From QHXN01 sp963785125 (GTDB lineage: Bacteria; Acidobacteriota; Blastocatellia; Pyrinomonadales; Pyrinomonadaceae), in the NCBI GenBank assembly GCA_963785125.1, contig CAWATU010000003.1:682001-746000 (forward strand): a DNA stretch of 64,000 nt, written 5' to 3'. Numbering within the stretch: position 1 is the stretch's first letter; each line of letters starts with the position of its first letter. The position numbers and the translations under genes were made by a program. The notes beneath the pieces were generated by a model, which saw only the letters and a program-made list of their open reading frames with translations, did not search any database and was not told the origin of the DNA. Below are positions 18,799 to 29,223 of the stretch, in pieces.

Positions 18799-19709
18799 TG
18801 AAAGTTATCGTCACGGGTTCGACCGGCCTCGTGGGCCGCGCGCTGGTTCGCTCGCTGCTGGCGGACGGGCACGAGGTGACGCGGCTGGTGCGCGGCGACG
18901 CGCAGGGGTTCCGCGCGCCGGGCACGGCCGCGGTGCATTGGGACCCGGAGCGCGGCGAGCTAGACGCGCAGGCTCTGGAAGGGCACGACGCGGCCGTCCA
19001 CCTCGCGGGCGAGAACATCGGAGAGGGGCGCTGGGACGACGAGAAGAAGCGCCGCATCATCGAGAGCCGCGTGAAGGGGACGACCCTTTTGGCGGGCACG
19101 CTCGCCGGGTTGAGCGCGAAGCCGCGGGTTTTGGTCTCGGCTTCGGCCACGGGCTTCTACGGCGACCGCGGGGCGGAGGTGCTGCGCGAGGAGAGCGCGT
19201 CGGGGAGCAACTTCGTGAGCGAGGTCTGCCGCGAGTGGGAGAAGGGGACGCTTCAGGCGAGCCAGGCCGGGATACGCGTCGTGCATCTGCGTATCGGCGT
19301 TGTGCTGGACGGCGAGGGCGGGGCTTTGCCGAGGATGCTCACGCCCTTCAAGCTGGGCCTCGGCGGGAAGGTCGGGAGCGGGAGCCAGTACATGAGCTGG
19401 ATCACGCTCGAAGATTTAATCGCCATCATGCGCCGCGCGATTGAGGACGAACGCCTGCGCGGGCCGGTCAACGCGGTCGCACCCGGGGCAGTGACGAACG
19501 CGGAGTTTACGAAGGCGCTTGGGAGCGCGTTGGGTCGGCCGACCATCTTCGCGGTGCCGGCCTTCGCCGCGCGGCTCGCGTTCGGCGAGACGGCCGACGA
19601 GCTTCTGCTCGCCAGCACGCGTGTTGAGCCGGCGCGTCTGAAGGAGGCAGGCTTCGAGTTCAGGCACCCGGAGATTGAAGGCGCGCTGCGCTCCGTGTTG
19701 AAGAAGTGA
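18798..19709 (+). CDS. TIGR01777-family NAD(P)-binding epimerase-like protein (YfcH/SulA-like), 303 aa
   Basis: The opening MKVIVTGSTGLVGRALV is a Rossmann glycine motif; LAGENIGEGRWDDEKKRRI and SASATGFYG are hallmarks of TIGR01777, and the C-terminal DUF1731-like end (LLASTRVEPARLKEAGF) is intact. The biochemical substrate of the family is unknown. ATG 18798 overlaps the murE stop, so translational coupling is likely. Confidence 0.88.
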   Translation: MKVIVTGSTGLVGRALVRSLLADGHEVTRLVRGDAQGFRAPGTAAVHWDPERGELDAQALEGHDAAVHLAGENIGEGRWDDEKKRRIIESRVKGTTLLAGTLAGLSAKPRVLVSASATGFYGDRGAEVLREESASGSNFVSEVCREWEKGTLQASQAGIRVVHLRIGVVLDGEGGALPRMLTPFKLGLGGKVGSGSQYMSWITLEDLIAIMRRAIEDERLRGPVNAVAPGAVTNAEFTKALGSALGRPTIFAVPAFAARLAFGETADELLLASTRVEPARLKEAGFEFRHPEIEGALRSVLKK

Positions 19710-19712
19710 GCG

Positions 19713-20750
19713 TCAGAAGGTCGTGGCGTCGTAGCTCATGCCGAGGGTCATGAGTTTCTGGAGGAGGGGCTCGTAGTCGAGCCCCGATTTTTTTGCCGAG
19801 TCGGAGAAGTAGTCGTCGCGCGCGACGTTGGGGTTCGGGTTGGCTTCGAGCAGATAGAAGCGCCCGTCCTCTGTGAGTCGATAGTCGAGGCGCGCGTAGC
19901 CGCTCAGCATGAGGATGCGGTAGATGCGTTTTGAGAGGTGTTCGAGCCGGCGCTCAAGCTCTGGCGAGAGGTCGGCCGGGCCGTCCGAGAAACCCACGTC
20001 GCGCTGGTAGACGGGGTCCCACTTGACGCGGTAGGTGGCGATGTTGGGCGCGCCGTCGGGGAGGTTCTCCAGACGGTGCTCCCACGGGGCGAAGGTCTGC
20101 ACGCGGCGGTTGCCGGCGAGGCCGACGTAGATTTCGCGCCCCTCGATGTACTGCTCGGCGATGGCGTCGGAGGAGGTCTTGCGGTGGATGAACTCGACGC
20201 GCTCGACGAGCTTCTCGTCGCTGCGGACGACCGACGCCTGCGAGATGCCGACCGAGCCCTCGACCGTGGCCGACTTCACCAGCAGCGGGAACTTCAGACG
20301 CGCCGGGCGGCGTACGCGCCGGTTCATCGGGAAGACTGCGAACCCCGGGACGGGGATGCGGTGGTAGGTGAGTATCTTCTTCGAGAGCGCCTTGTCGTGC
20401 GAGACGGTGAGGCCGCGCGGGTTGCAGCCCGTGTACTTCTGCCCCTTCAGCTCAAGGTAGCTGACGACGTGCTGGTCGAAGAGCGGGTAGCCGTCGAACT
20501 CTTCGATGAGGTTGAAGGCGACGTGGGGCCGGTGGTCGTCGATGGCGACGTGGATGACGCCCAGCTCGTTCGAGAGTCCGACGGGATAGACCTCGTGCCC
20601 GAGCGCCTTGAGCGCCGTGACCACGTCGTACTCCGTCTTCCACTCGATGATCTGCTTTTCGGTGTAGCCTTCGAGCGAGTCGGGCGGGATGAGATTCTCA
20701 TGACAGAGCACGAGAACGCGCAGCTTCTTTGCCGGCCGGGATTTCTTCAT
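19713..20750 (-). CDS. ATP-grasp ligase, D-alanine--D-alanine ligase-like, 345 aa
   Basis: A three-domain ATP-grasp enzyme: N-terminal VLVLCHENL..., central lysine strands LKFPLLVKSATVEGSVGIS, and the metal-binding end YRLTEDGRFYLLEANPNPN. It resembles Ddl but lacks the usual Ddl N-terminal motifs, and its partner is a peptidase, so a specialised peptide or amino-acid ligase is more likely than the housekeeping Ddl. ATG 20750 overlaps the upstream gene's stop (ATGA). A longer open frame upstream is the antisense shadow of the peptidase frame. Confidence 0.8.
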   Translation of the reverse strand: MKKSRPAKKLRVLVLCHENLIPPDSLEGYTEKQIIEWKTEYDVVTALKALGHEVYPVGLSNELGVIHVAIDDHRPHVAFNLIEEFDGYPLFDQHVVSYLELKGQKYTGCNPRGLTVSHDKALSKKILTYHRIPVPGFAVFPMNRRVRRPARLKFPLLVKSATVEGSVGISQASVVRSDEKLVERVEFIHRKTSSDAIAEQYIEGREIYVGLAGNRRVQTFAPWEHRLENLPDGAPNIATYRVKWDPVYQRDVGFSDGPADLSPELERRLEHLSKRIYRILMLSGYARLDYRLTEDGRFYLLEANPNPNVARDDYFSDSAKKSGLDYEPLLQKLMTLGMSYDATTF

Positions 20751-21781
20751 AAGGGAATCCTGTGGTAGCCGGTGTGGACGACCTTCATCGCCTGCACCGT
20801 CAGCAGCACGAGCGCGCCGGAGAGAGCCTCTCGCTCGTCGCCTGCGACGCGCAGCCGCAGGAGCTTCGAGCGCTCGATCACCTTCGCGAGGAGCTGCGTG
20901 AGCGCGTAGTGATGGAGCCCCGTTCCGCGCGCGACGGCGTGAACCAGCTCGCGCCCGCGGCGCCGCAGGAAGCTGGCGGCGGTCGTCCCTTCGGCGCCCC
21001 GCACCGACCCCTGGAAGACGCGGAGCAGGTCGCGGTCGAAGTCCGCGGGCCATTCGATGGAGTAGTGCTCGCGCTTGCGCCGGTAGTGCTCGCCGAGCGT
21101 CATGCGCAGTCCGGAGAGTTCTTCGACGCGGTCACGCCGTCGGTTCTTCGGCGGGCGGCCGGCGACTTCACGCATCAGACGGTCTACGTATTCGAGCTTG
21201 GCGAGCGCGGCCCAGCCGGCGTAGCGCCTGCGCCAGCGCGGCTCGTAGGTGGCGAGCCAGACGGCGAAGGTCTCGGCGAAGTCTTCGGCCGGGTGGGCCT
21301 GCGCGTACCACGCGCCGAGGTGGAGCACGAAGTCGCGGCTCGTCGGGTCGGGCTGGTACGAGTCCGGATAGGGGCTGTTGAAGCGGCCGAAGAGCAGGCG
21401 CCAGCGCGGGCGCGTGCGGAAGAGGAAGGCGTTGTCGAGGGCGTGGCCGGCCTCGTGGCGCATGATACGCAGGCACTCGCGCTCGGTGCCGCCCTCGACT
21501 TCGAGCATCTGGCGGCGCTCCAGCTTCATCAGTCGCGGGTGCGCGAGATAGAAGGGGATGGCGAAGCCGGGCACGCCGTCGGGCGAGAACCACTCTTCAG
21601 AGAGCCAGACGTGCGGTCGGAAGCGCAGCCCTGACTCGTCCAGCTCGAAGTGCAGCCGGCGCACGCGCTCTTCGAGCGGCGTCCCCTCGATGCGCACGGG
21701 CAAGTCCGAGAGCTGCATCGACAGCAGCTCCTCGTCCGTCACCTTCTCCCAGTCGAACTTCCTTCGCAACGCCGTGCCCAT
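20747..21781 (-). CDS. Putative zinc-binding metallopeptidase, 344 aa
   Basis: RIMRHEAGHALDNAF (about residue 130) is an HEAGH zinc motif; a further acidic or His ligand may be in FAETFAVW (about 205). There is no signal peptide, so it is cytoplasmic. The ATG at 21781 (MGTALRRKFDWEKV) is chosen; a GTG four codons upstream is possible, but the GGAGG lies too close to it. The stop overlaps the start of the ATP-grasp gene, a tight two-gene unit. Substrate unknown. Confidence 0.72.
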   Translation of the reverse strand: MGTALRRKFDWEKVTDEELLSMQLSDLPVRIEGTPLEERVRRLHFELDESGLRFRPHVWLSEEWFSPDGVPGFAIPFYLAHPRLMKLERRQMLEVEGGTERECLRIMRHEAGHALDNAFLFRTRPRWRLLFGRFNSPYPDSYQPDPTSRDFVLHLGAWYAQAHPAEDFAETFAVWLATYEPRWRRRYAGWAALAKLEYVDRLMREVAGRPPKNRRRDRVEELSGLRMTLGEHYRRKREHYSIEWPADFDRDLLRVFQGSVRGAEGTTAASFLRRRGRELVHAVARGTGLHHYALTQLLAKVIERSKLLRLRVAGDEREALSGALVLLTVQAMKVVHTGYHRIPL

Positions 21782-21804
21782 CTTGAAGTCCACGCCTCCG
21801 CGTC

Positions 21805-23244
21805 TCAGATCGAATCCTCCTCGGCGGCTTCGGAGGCGGCGACGGCCGGGCGGCCGCGGAAGAAGAGGTAGTAAACGGGGAAGCCGAGGCCGATGAGGAG
21901 GAGGCCGAAGATGGCTTCGGTCGGGGCGGCCCAGAAGGTGTTGACGAGCAGGAAGCCCGTCACGAGCAGGAAGAGGACGGGCACGATGGGGTAGCCCCAA
22001 GCCTTGTACGGTCGCTCGGCGTGCGGCATCCGGCGACGGAAGACGAAGATCGAGGCCGTGACCAGCCCGTAGAAGATGTAGGAGCCGAAGACGACGTAGT
22101 CGGTCAGCTTGTCGAAGGTCTGGAGGAGGAAGACGAGCGCGCAGGCCCACAGGCCCTGCGCGAGCACGGCGCGAACGGGGACGCGTGTCTTCTCGGAGAC
22201 CTTCGAGAGCCGGTCGAAGAAGAGGCCGTCGCGCGCCATCGCATAGGGGACGCGCGCACCCGTCAGCACCGAGGTGTGAAGCGTGCCGACCGACGAGGCC
22301 ATCAGCGCCGCGGCGACAAGTCCGGCGACGAGCGCCTTCGCCGACGCGCTGAACGGGGCCATGAAGGAGTTGGTGACCTCGGCGGCAACTGAGGATTTGG
22401 CGGAGACGCTGGCCACGGCCGTCGGCGACAGGGCGTAGAAGTAGGCGGCGTTGATAAAGATGTAGAGCAGCATGATGAGAATCGTGCCGCCGATGAGTGC
22501 GAGCGGAATATTGCGTTGCGGATTCTTAACTTCGCCCGAGACGAACGTCAGGTTGTTCCAGCCGTCGTAGCCCCACAGCGCGCCGAGCATCGCCGCGCCG
22601 AAGCCGGCCACGCCGAGCATTGCGTTCGCGCTCACGCCCTCGCACACGCCGCCCGCGTTCGAGAGCGCGAAGTAACCCCAATCGCCCTGCGCCAACAAAA
22701 ACGCCCCGAGGCCGACCCCGGCGACGAGCGCGATCTTGACGCCGGTGAGCGCCGTCGCCACCCACCCGCTCACGCGGACGGCGGCGCAATTGAGCAGTGT
22801 GATGATGAGGATCACCAGGACGGCCGTCACCTGCACCCCGTACCCACCCAGCGCCTCGACCGACTTGCCCGACAGGTCGTTGAGCGAGGCGGCGAAGATG
22901 AGCGCGACCGAAGCCTGCGAGCCGGTCTTGGCGATGAAAATCTGCATCCACCCGCTCAGGAAACCCGCGGCGCGGCCGTACGCCTCGCGCATGAAGACGT
23001 ACTCGCCGCCCGCGCGCGGCATCATCGCCGCCAGCTCCGCGTAGGTGAGCGCGCCCGCCAAACTCAAGAGCCCCGCGACGACCCACACGGTCAGGACCAT
23101 CCCCGGCGTTCCCACGTTGCACGTCATCACACGCGCCTTCAGGAAGACGCCCGTCCCGATCACGTTCCCGATGATGATAGACACGGCCGCCACGAGCCCG
23201 AGCCCGCGCACCAGCGTGACGTTTCTGTTCGAAGCTTCAGCCAT
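21805..23244 (-). CDS. APC-superfamily amino acid permease, 479 aa
   Basis: Twelve hydrophobic segments; the first contains SIIIGNVIGTGVF, the G-rich unwound helix of LAT/APC transporters. MPRAGGEYVFMREAYG and WGYDGWNNLTFVSGE are characteristic of the L-type amino-acid transporter branch. It probably imports or exchanges neutral amino acids. It lies just upstream (in transcription order) of the peptidase/ATP-grasp pair and downstream of lysA, all on the minus strand. Confidence 0.88.
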   Translation of the reverse strand: MAEASNRNVTLVRGLGLVAAVSIIIGNVIGTGVFLKARVMTCNVGTPGMVLTVWVVAGLLSLAGALTYAELAAMMPRAGGEYVFMREAYGRAAGFLSGWMQIFIAKTGSQASVALIFAASLNDLSGKSVEALGGYGVQVTAVLVILIITLLNCAAVRVSGWVATALTGVKIALVAGVGLGAFLLAQGDWGYFALSNAGGVCEGVSANAMLGVAGFGAAMLGALWGYDGWNNLTFVSGEVKNPQRNIPLALIGGTILIMLLYIFINAAYFYALSPTAVASVSAKSSVAAEVTNSFMAPFSASAKALVAGLVAAALMASSVGTLHTSVLTGARVPYAMARDGLFFDRLSKVSEKTRVPVRAVLAQGLWACALVFLLQTFDKLTDYVVFGSYIFYGLVTASIFVFRRRMPHAERPYKAWGYPIVPVLFLLVTGFLLVNTFWAAPTEAIFGLLLIGLGFPVYYLFFRGRPAVAASEAAEEDSI

Positions 23245-23271
23245 GCAGTCCCTCGTGTCGTGCGCGGTGGG

Positions 23272-24684
<1,413 letters not shown>

Positions 24685-24772
24685 CTGCTCTCTACTCCGT
24701 CCGAAAAAGTTGTCCGCTGTGAGTGTTAGCGAAGATAGTCTGTGGGTCGGCGACCGTCAAGCACGTGGAATC

Positions 24773-25942
24773 ATGACGACCGAAGTTCGAGACTTAACCA
24801 ACGGAGCCGAGGGCGAAATCGACTGGGCGCGCGTGCGCGCGGAGTTCCCCGTGACCGAGGCGTACGCCTACCTGAACAGCGCGGGCGCCGGCCCCGTCTC
24901 GCGTCGCACGGCCGAGACGGCGGCGCAGTTCTACCGCGAGACGTTGGAGTCGGGCGACCGGCTCTGGGAGCACTGGCTCGCGCAGCGCGAGCGTGCCCGC
25001 GCGGATGTGGCGCGGCTCATAGGCGCCGAGCCCGAGGAGATAGCCTTCACGACAAACACCTCGTCGGGCATGAACTTGATCGTGGACGCGCTCGAAGGCG
25101 CGGGACGTGTCGTCTCGTGCGACTTGGAGTTCCCGGTAACAACGATTCCGTGGCTCCACCGCGGCGCGCGCGTGCGGATGGTCGAGGCGCGGGACGGCGT
25201 CGTACGCGCCGAAGACGTGCTCGCGGCCGCCGGCCCCGAGAGGTCGGTCATCTGTCTCAGCCACGTCCAATATTCGAATGGCCTGCGGATGCCGATTGAG
25301 GAGATGGGCGAGAGGAAGGGCAGTCACCTCTTCGTCGTCAACGCGGCGCAGTCGGCGGGCGTCTTCCCCATCGACGTGAAGCGCATGAAGATCGACGCGC
25401 TCTGTTCGACGGGACACAAGTGGATGCTCGCGGGTTACGGCTCGGGCTTCGTCTACCTCTCTCGCGCGTTGCTTGAGCAGACGAGGCCGCGCGCCGTCAG
25501 TTGGCTGAGCGTCGAAGACCCCTTCGCGATGCGTAACGACTCGTACCGCCTGCGCCCGGACGCCGGCGCGCGCGCCGAGACGGGCTGTCCGCACTTCGCA
25601 GGCATCTTCGCACTCGGCGAGTCCACACGTCGCCTGCTCGAACTCGGGGTCGAGAACGTCGAGCGGCGCGCCCTCGCGCTCAACCGTCGCCTGACCGAAA
25701 GCCTCTCGGCCGCGGGCCACGAACTCCTCTCGCCGCTCGGCGACGAGCGCTTTCGCTCGGCCGAGACGCTCGTCCGTGCCGCCGACCCGCGCGCCGCCGT
25801 CCGACATCTCTCGCGCCACCGCGTCGCCGTCACCATCAAACCCGAAGGCTTCCGCGCCGCCACACACTACTTCAACGACGACTCCGACATCACCCGCCTC
25901 GTCGCCGCCCTCGACGAAATGCGCGACGGGAAGGGCAGTTGA
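24773..25942 (+). CDS. Class V aminotransferase (cysteine-desulfurase-like fold), 389 aa
   Basis: PLP-dependent fold-type I, class V. It starts EFPVTEAYAYLNSAGAGPVS, has TTNTSSGMNLI for PLP phosphate binding, the Schiff-base lysine in CSTGHKWMLAGYGSGF (about residue 213), and HYFNDDSDI near the end. Lacking a desulfurase cysteine loop, it is best described as an aminotransferase V/isopenicillin-N-epimerase-like protein; substrate unknown. I used ATG 24773; the frame remains open upstream across the intergenic region. Confidence 0.82.
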   Translation: MTTEVRDLTNGAEGEIDWARVRAEFPVTEAYAYLNSAGAGPVSRRTAETAAQFYRETLESGDRLWEHWLAQRERARADVARLIGAEPEEIAFTTNTSSGMNLIVDALEGAGRVVSCDLEFPVTTIPWLHRGARVRMVEARDGVVRAEDVLAAAGPERSVICLSHVQYSNGLRMPIEEMGERKGSHLFVVNAAQSAGVFPIDVKRMKIDALCSTGHKWMLAGYGSGFVYLSRALLEQTRPRAVSWLSVEDPFAMRNDSYRLRPDAGARAETGCPHFAGIFALGESTRRLLELGVENVERRALALNRRLTESLSAAGHELLSPLGDERFRSAETLVRAADPRAAVRHLSRHRVAVTIKPEGFRAATHYFNDDSDITRLVAALDEMRDGKGS

Positions 25943-25980
25943 CAGGTGCACGGCGGTTGAGTATCTTTCTACCGTTCTCA

Positions 25981-26052
25981 GCGGGCGTAACTCAATGGTA
26001 GAGTGTCAGCTTCCCAAGCTGAAAGTTGCGAGTTCGAGCCTCGTCGCCCGCT
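25981..26052 (+). tRNA. tRNA-Gly (CCC)
   Basis: Complete cloverleaf: acceptor GCGGGCG/CGCCCGC, D arm ACTC/GAGT, anticodon loop TTCCCAA, T loop TTCGAGC, discriminator T. No encoded CCA. It stands alone and is followed by a terminator, unlike the large array at 55-60 kb. Confidence 0.95.
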
Positions 26053-26072
26053 CTTAATGTTCAACATCTGAC

Positions 26073-26100
26073 AGGCGCCATCCCGGCGCCTTTTTCCTTT
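26073..26100 (+). terminator. Rho-independent terminator after tRNA-Gly
   Basis: A 7-bp stem (aggcgcc/ggcgcct, 5-base loop) is followed by TTTTTCCTTTTT. Confidence 0.9.
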
Positions 26101-26202
26101 TTACATCTGGGACTCGCGTGGGCCGCGCGGTGTTATACTCGGCGGCAAGTCACGCGTCCCGCGAGCGTGAAGGGCGCACATAGTTTCCGGAGGTGTGAGA
26201 CC

Positions 26203-26499
26203 GTGGCCGAGACGAAGAGCTGGACAGTCATCTGCCCGTGTTGTGAGGCGGCCATCATGGTGGACGCGCAGACGGGCGTCATCATCTCGCACGAGGAGAA
26301 GGCGAAGCCGCTCGCCTCCTTCGAGGAGATGGCCAAAGAGATGGAGCGCAAGAAGAATCTGCGCGAGCAGGTCTTCTCGCAGGAACTGGGCTCGGTGAAA
26401 GACCGCGAGCGCCTGCTCGAAGAGAAGTTCAAGGAGGCGATGAAGAAGGCCGAGAAGGACAAGGGCGGCCCCTACCGCAACCCGCTCGACTTCGATTAA
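26203..26499 (+). CDS. Hypothetical protein, 98 aa, Cys-pair N-terminus and charged helix
   Basis: Not recognised. The N-terminus WTVICPCCEAAIMVD has a CPCC pair that could be half a zinc ribbon; residues 35-98 are strongly charged and helical (KEMERKKNLREQVFSQELG). GTG 26203 is chosen because GGAGGT sits 8 bases upstream; a TATACT box lies at 26134. The stop overlaps the convergent trmO gene by 4 bases. Confidence 0.65.
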   Translation: MAETKSWTVICPCCEAAIMVDAQTGVIISHEEKAKPLASFEEMAKEMERKKNLREQVFSQELGSVKDRERLLEEKFKEAMKKAEKDKGGPYRNPLDFD

Positions 26500-26948
26500 C
26501 GGGGCCGGTCGCGTGCCTCCGCCTCGGCGAGCCAGCCGCGCCGCAGGTCGGCCTCGGGGACGGACGTGAGGTAGGGCTTGAGGTCGAGGACGGGCGTACC
26601 GTCGAGCATGTCGAGCCCGGCGACTCTCAAACGCCGCCCCTCGCGCCCGAGCAGACGGACGACCGTGAGGCCGAGCGGGTTGGGCCTGCGCGGCGAGCGC
26701 GTGGCAAAGACTCCGTGAGGCCGCGTGTCGGTCGGTGGCACGCCTTTCAACTCGAACCCTTCGGCGCGGTCGAAGACCCAGACGACGAAGAGGTGCGAGA
26801 AGCCCTCCACGTCGAGCAGACCTTCCTCGAACTCCTCAAGAATCTCAATCAAGCCTTCCGCCTCATGCCGCGCGCCGCAGCCCTTCGGCACCTGTGAAGT
26901 ATCCGTGTACTGGCTCCGGATGAAGCCGATGGGGCGCATCTCGAACAT
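26496..26948 (-). CDS. trmO: tRNA (t6A37) N6-methyltransferase TrmO (TsaA-like), 150 aa
   Basis: TrmO uses S-adenosylmethionine to methylate t6A at position 37 of ANN-decoding tRNAs. The signature DTRPHGVFATRSPRRPNPLG (about residues 78-97) and the start MRPIGFIRSQYTD are clear. Length fits a single TsaA beta-barrel without the C-terminal extension found in E. coli. Convergent with the 98-aa gene. Confidence 0.9.
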   Translation of the reverse strand: MFEMRPIGFIRSQYTDTSQVPKGCGARHEAEGLIEILEEFEEGLLDVEGFSHLFVVWVFDRAEGFELKGVPPTDTRPHGVFATRSPRRPNPLGLTVVRLLGREGRRLRVAGLDMLDGTPVLDLKPYLTSVPEADLRRGWLAEAEARDRPR

Positions 26949-27125
26949 CTAACCACCTCCCGCCTCCGTCGTATTTTAAAGACTCAAGGGGCGTACGGAA
27001 CAGTTCGCCGACAGGAATTAATCGTCCGTCTGTCGCCCGGAAGTGGCCGACGAACGTCAACAACTACTCAAATGGCGTCGGCAAGTTTTCAACAATCGTC
27101 AAAAACAGTTGAAGGGGACGCAAGG

Positions 27126-27404
27126 ATGGCTCAACGGCCCGCAATAATTACTCAACAAGCCGCAAAAATCACTGACGGACGCACAATAATCGCTCAACAG
27201 ATCGCAATAATTATTCAACAGGCTGCAAAAATCGCTCAACGGTCTGGACAAAACACCCAACGACTCTCAAAAAACACTGAACGAATCGCAGAAAACACTC
27301 AAAGAGCTGCAAAAAGTCTTCATCGCCTCGCACTAATCACTGAATCGTTGTGCGCGAAGACTCATTCGGAAGTTTTATTTACTCATCCGGCCGCAAAACA
27401 TTGA
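27126..27404 (+). CDS. Possible 92-aa coiled-coil protein made of 7-residue repeats
   Basis: From about 27120 to 27340 the DNA repeats every 21 bases (units such as caaaaatcgctcaacggtctg and caaaaaacactgaacgaatcg), which in this frame reads as seven-residue units like AKIAQRS, SKNTERI, AENTQRA. That periodicity predicts an amphipathic helix or coiled coil. ATG 27126 has AAGGGG upstream; an earlier ATG (27072) lacks a site. Base composition is much richer in A than the neighbours, so acquisition or a non-coding tandem repeat are alternatives. Confidence 0.4.
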   Translation: MAQRPAIITQQAAKITDGRTIIAQQIAIIIQQAAKIAQRSGQNTQRLSKNTERIAENTQRAAKSLHRLALITESLCAKTHSEVLFTHPAAKH

Positions 27405-27610
27405 GATTTCGCGCGAACGGTGACTAATTTGTCGGTGCAAAACGCTCGAACCGCGCGTGTAAACGCTCGGCGGAGGCTGCGGGCGAGTGACGGAGGATGT
27501 CCAAAGACTCGGCGGATGCCTGAAATGATGTGTGAAGGGTCAGGGAAGAGAGGGGTGCGTGTGAACGAACGCCGCCGTCGAGCGTCGGAGCTGTAAAAGT
27601 TTAATGAGAG
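27405..27610. other. Intergenic stretch with no supported gene
   Basis: Between the heptad-repeat ORF and the terminator of the glycine cleavage operon I see no ORF with a ribosome site, no RNA gene and no clear repeat. Confidence 0.6.
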
Positions 27611-27648
27611 AAGCGCCGCCAGTGTCTTACATGACACCGGCGGCGCTT
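27611..27648 (-). terminator. Terminator of the glycine cleavage operon
   Basis: A 16-bp stem with one G-T pair (aagcgccgccagtgtc against gacaccggcggcgctt), loop of about 6. It lies 30 bases past the gcvPB stop on the minus strand. Confidence 0.75.
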
Positions 27649-27678
27649 CCTTTATTAATCCACCTGTTGAAAGTCGTG

Positions 27679-29223
27679 TCAGGCGCCCGCGGCCTTCTCG
27701 GCGGGGCGCCAGCGGAGGACGGGCTTGCGTGCGGCGGCGGCCTCGTCGAGCCGGCCGACGCGCGTGGTGTGCGGCGCATCAAGGACGGTCTGCGCGTCCT
27801 CGACGGCTTCGCGCGCGATCTCCTTCATAGCGTCCACGAACTGCTGAAGCTCTGCGCGGCCGACCGACTCGGTCGGCTCGATGAGCATCGCGCCCTGCAC
27901 GATGAGCGGGAAGTAGATGGTCGGCGGGTGGAAGCCGTAGTCGAGGAGCCGCTTTGCGATGTCGAGCGTGTGAACGCCCTTACGCGTCTGCCGCTTGTCG
28001 GTGAAGAGACACTCGTGCATCGGCGGCGAGTCGAAGGGGCGGTCGAAGGTGTCGGCCAACCCTTCGGCAATGTAGCGCGCATTGAGGACGGCCGCCTCGG
28101 TCGCCTCGCGCAAGCCGTCGTTGCCGTGCGTCAGGATGTAAGAGAGAGCGCGCAGGTGCATCCCGAAGTTGCCGTAGAAAGCTTTGACGCGCCCGATAGA
28201 CTGCGGCCGCTCGAAGTCGAGCTTGTAAGAGGCATCGCCTTTGTCCCCACCGCCAGCACGGACGATGTGCGGGACGGGCAGGAAGGGCTCAAGCTCCGCG
28301 GTACAGCAGCAGGGGCCGGAGCCGGGGCCGCCGCCGCCGTGCGGCGTGGAAAAAGTCTTGTGCAGGTTGAGGTGGATGACATCGACGCCCATGTCGCCCG
28401 GGCGCGCGACGCCGACGAGCGCGTTCATGTTCGCGCCGTCCATGTAGACGAGCCCGCCCGCCTCGTGGACGATGTCGCAAATCTCTTTGATGTTGCGCTC
28501 GAAGATGCCGCACGTATTCGGGTTCGTCAGCATCAGGCCCGCCACGTCGCCCCCGCCGCACAACTCGCGCAGGTGTTCGAGGTCGGTCAGCCCCTCGCTC
28601 GTCGAACGGATGGTCTTGACCGTGAAGCCCGAGAGATGCGCCGACGCGGGGTTCGTTCCGTGCGCCGAGTCCGGGATGAGCATCACCTTGCGGCGCTTCG
28701 CCTCGTCTGAGGTCGTGCCGTCGCGCGCGTCGAGGGCGGCGCGGATCATCATCACGCCGGTCAACTCGCCGTGCGCGCCCGCGGCAGGCTGCAAAGAGAC
28801 GCCGGGCAGCCCCGTAATCTCCGCGAGGTGCTGCTGCAACTCGTACATCACCTGGAGCGCGCCCTGCGCGTCCTCCTCGGGCGCGAGCGGGTGGAGCGCG
28901 GCGAAGCCGTGGATGCGCGCGACTTTTTCATTAAGCCGCGAGTTGTACTTCATCGTGCAGGAGCCGAGCGGGTAGAGCCCGAGGTCGATGTTGTAGTTCC
29001 ACGTCGAGATGCGCGTGAAGTGTCGCACCACATCGGGCTCGGACAACTCCGGCACGCCTTCGAGGTCGTCGTCGCGGCGAAGTTCCGCGGGCAGCAGCTC
29101 GTCTAAAGAGGTCTCCTCCACGTCGAGCGCGGGCAGGCGGTAGCCGCGCCTTCCGTTCTGCGACCGCTCGAAGACGAGCGCCTCGTTCTGCGTGACGTGC
29201 GTGGTGGCTTTCGTGATGGTCAT
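27679..29223 (-). CDS. gcvPB: Glycine dehydrogenase (decarboxylating) subunit 2, P-protein beta
   Basis: The C-terminal half of a split P-protein. The PLP lysine is in VIHLNLHKTFSTPHGGGGPG (about residue 280), and the sequence begins with the expected LPALDVEETSLDELLP. Together with subunit 1 it decarboxylates glycine and passes the aminomethyl group to GcvH lipoate. Its start overlaps the gcvPA stop by 4 bases. Length 514 aa, normal for the family. Confidence 0.95.
   Translation of the reverse strand: MTITKATTHVTQNEALVFERSQNGRRGYRLPALDVEETSLDELLPAELRRDDDLEGVPELSEPDVVRHFTRISTWNYNIDLGLYPLGSCTMKYNSRLNEKVARIHGFAALHPLAPEEDAQGALQVMYELQQHLAEITGLPGVSLQPAAGAHGELTGVMMIRAALDARDGTTSDEAKRRKVMLIPDSAHGTNPASAHLSGFTVKTIRSTSEGLTDLEHLRELCGGGDVAGLMLTNPNTCGIFERNIKEICDIVHEAGGLVYMDGANMNALVGVARPGDMGVDVIHLNLHKTFSTPHGGGGPGSGPCCCTAELEPFLPVPHIVRAGGGDKGDASYKLDFERPQSIGRVKAFYGNFGMHLRALSYILTHGNDGLREATEAAVLNARYIAEGLADTFDRPFDSPPMHECLFTDKRQTRKGVHTLDIAKRLLDYGFHPPTIYFPLIVQGAMLIEPTESVGRAELQQFVDAMKEIAREAVEDAQTVLDAPHTTRVGRLDEAAAARKPVLRWRPAEKAAGA

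Noticed and set aside
25981..26052. tRNA-Gly (CCC) as an integration site
   Set aside because: No integrase next to it and no repeat of its 3' end found within the window; normal terminator follows.
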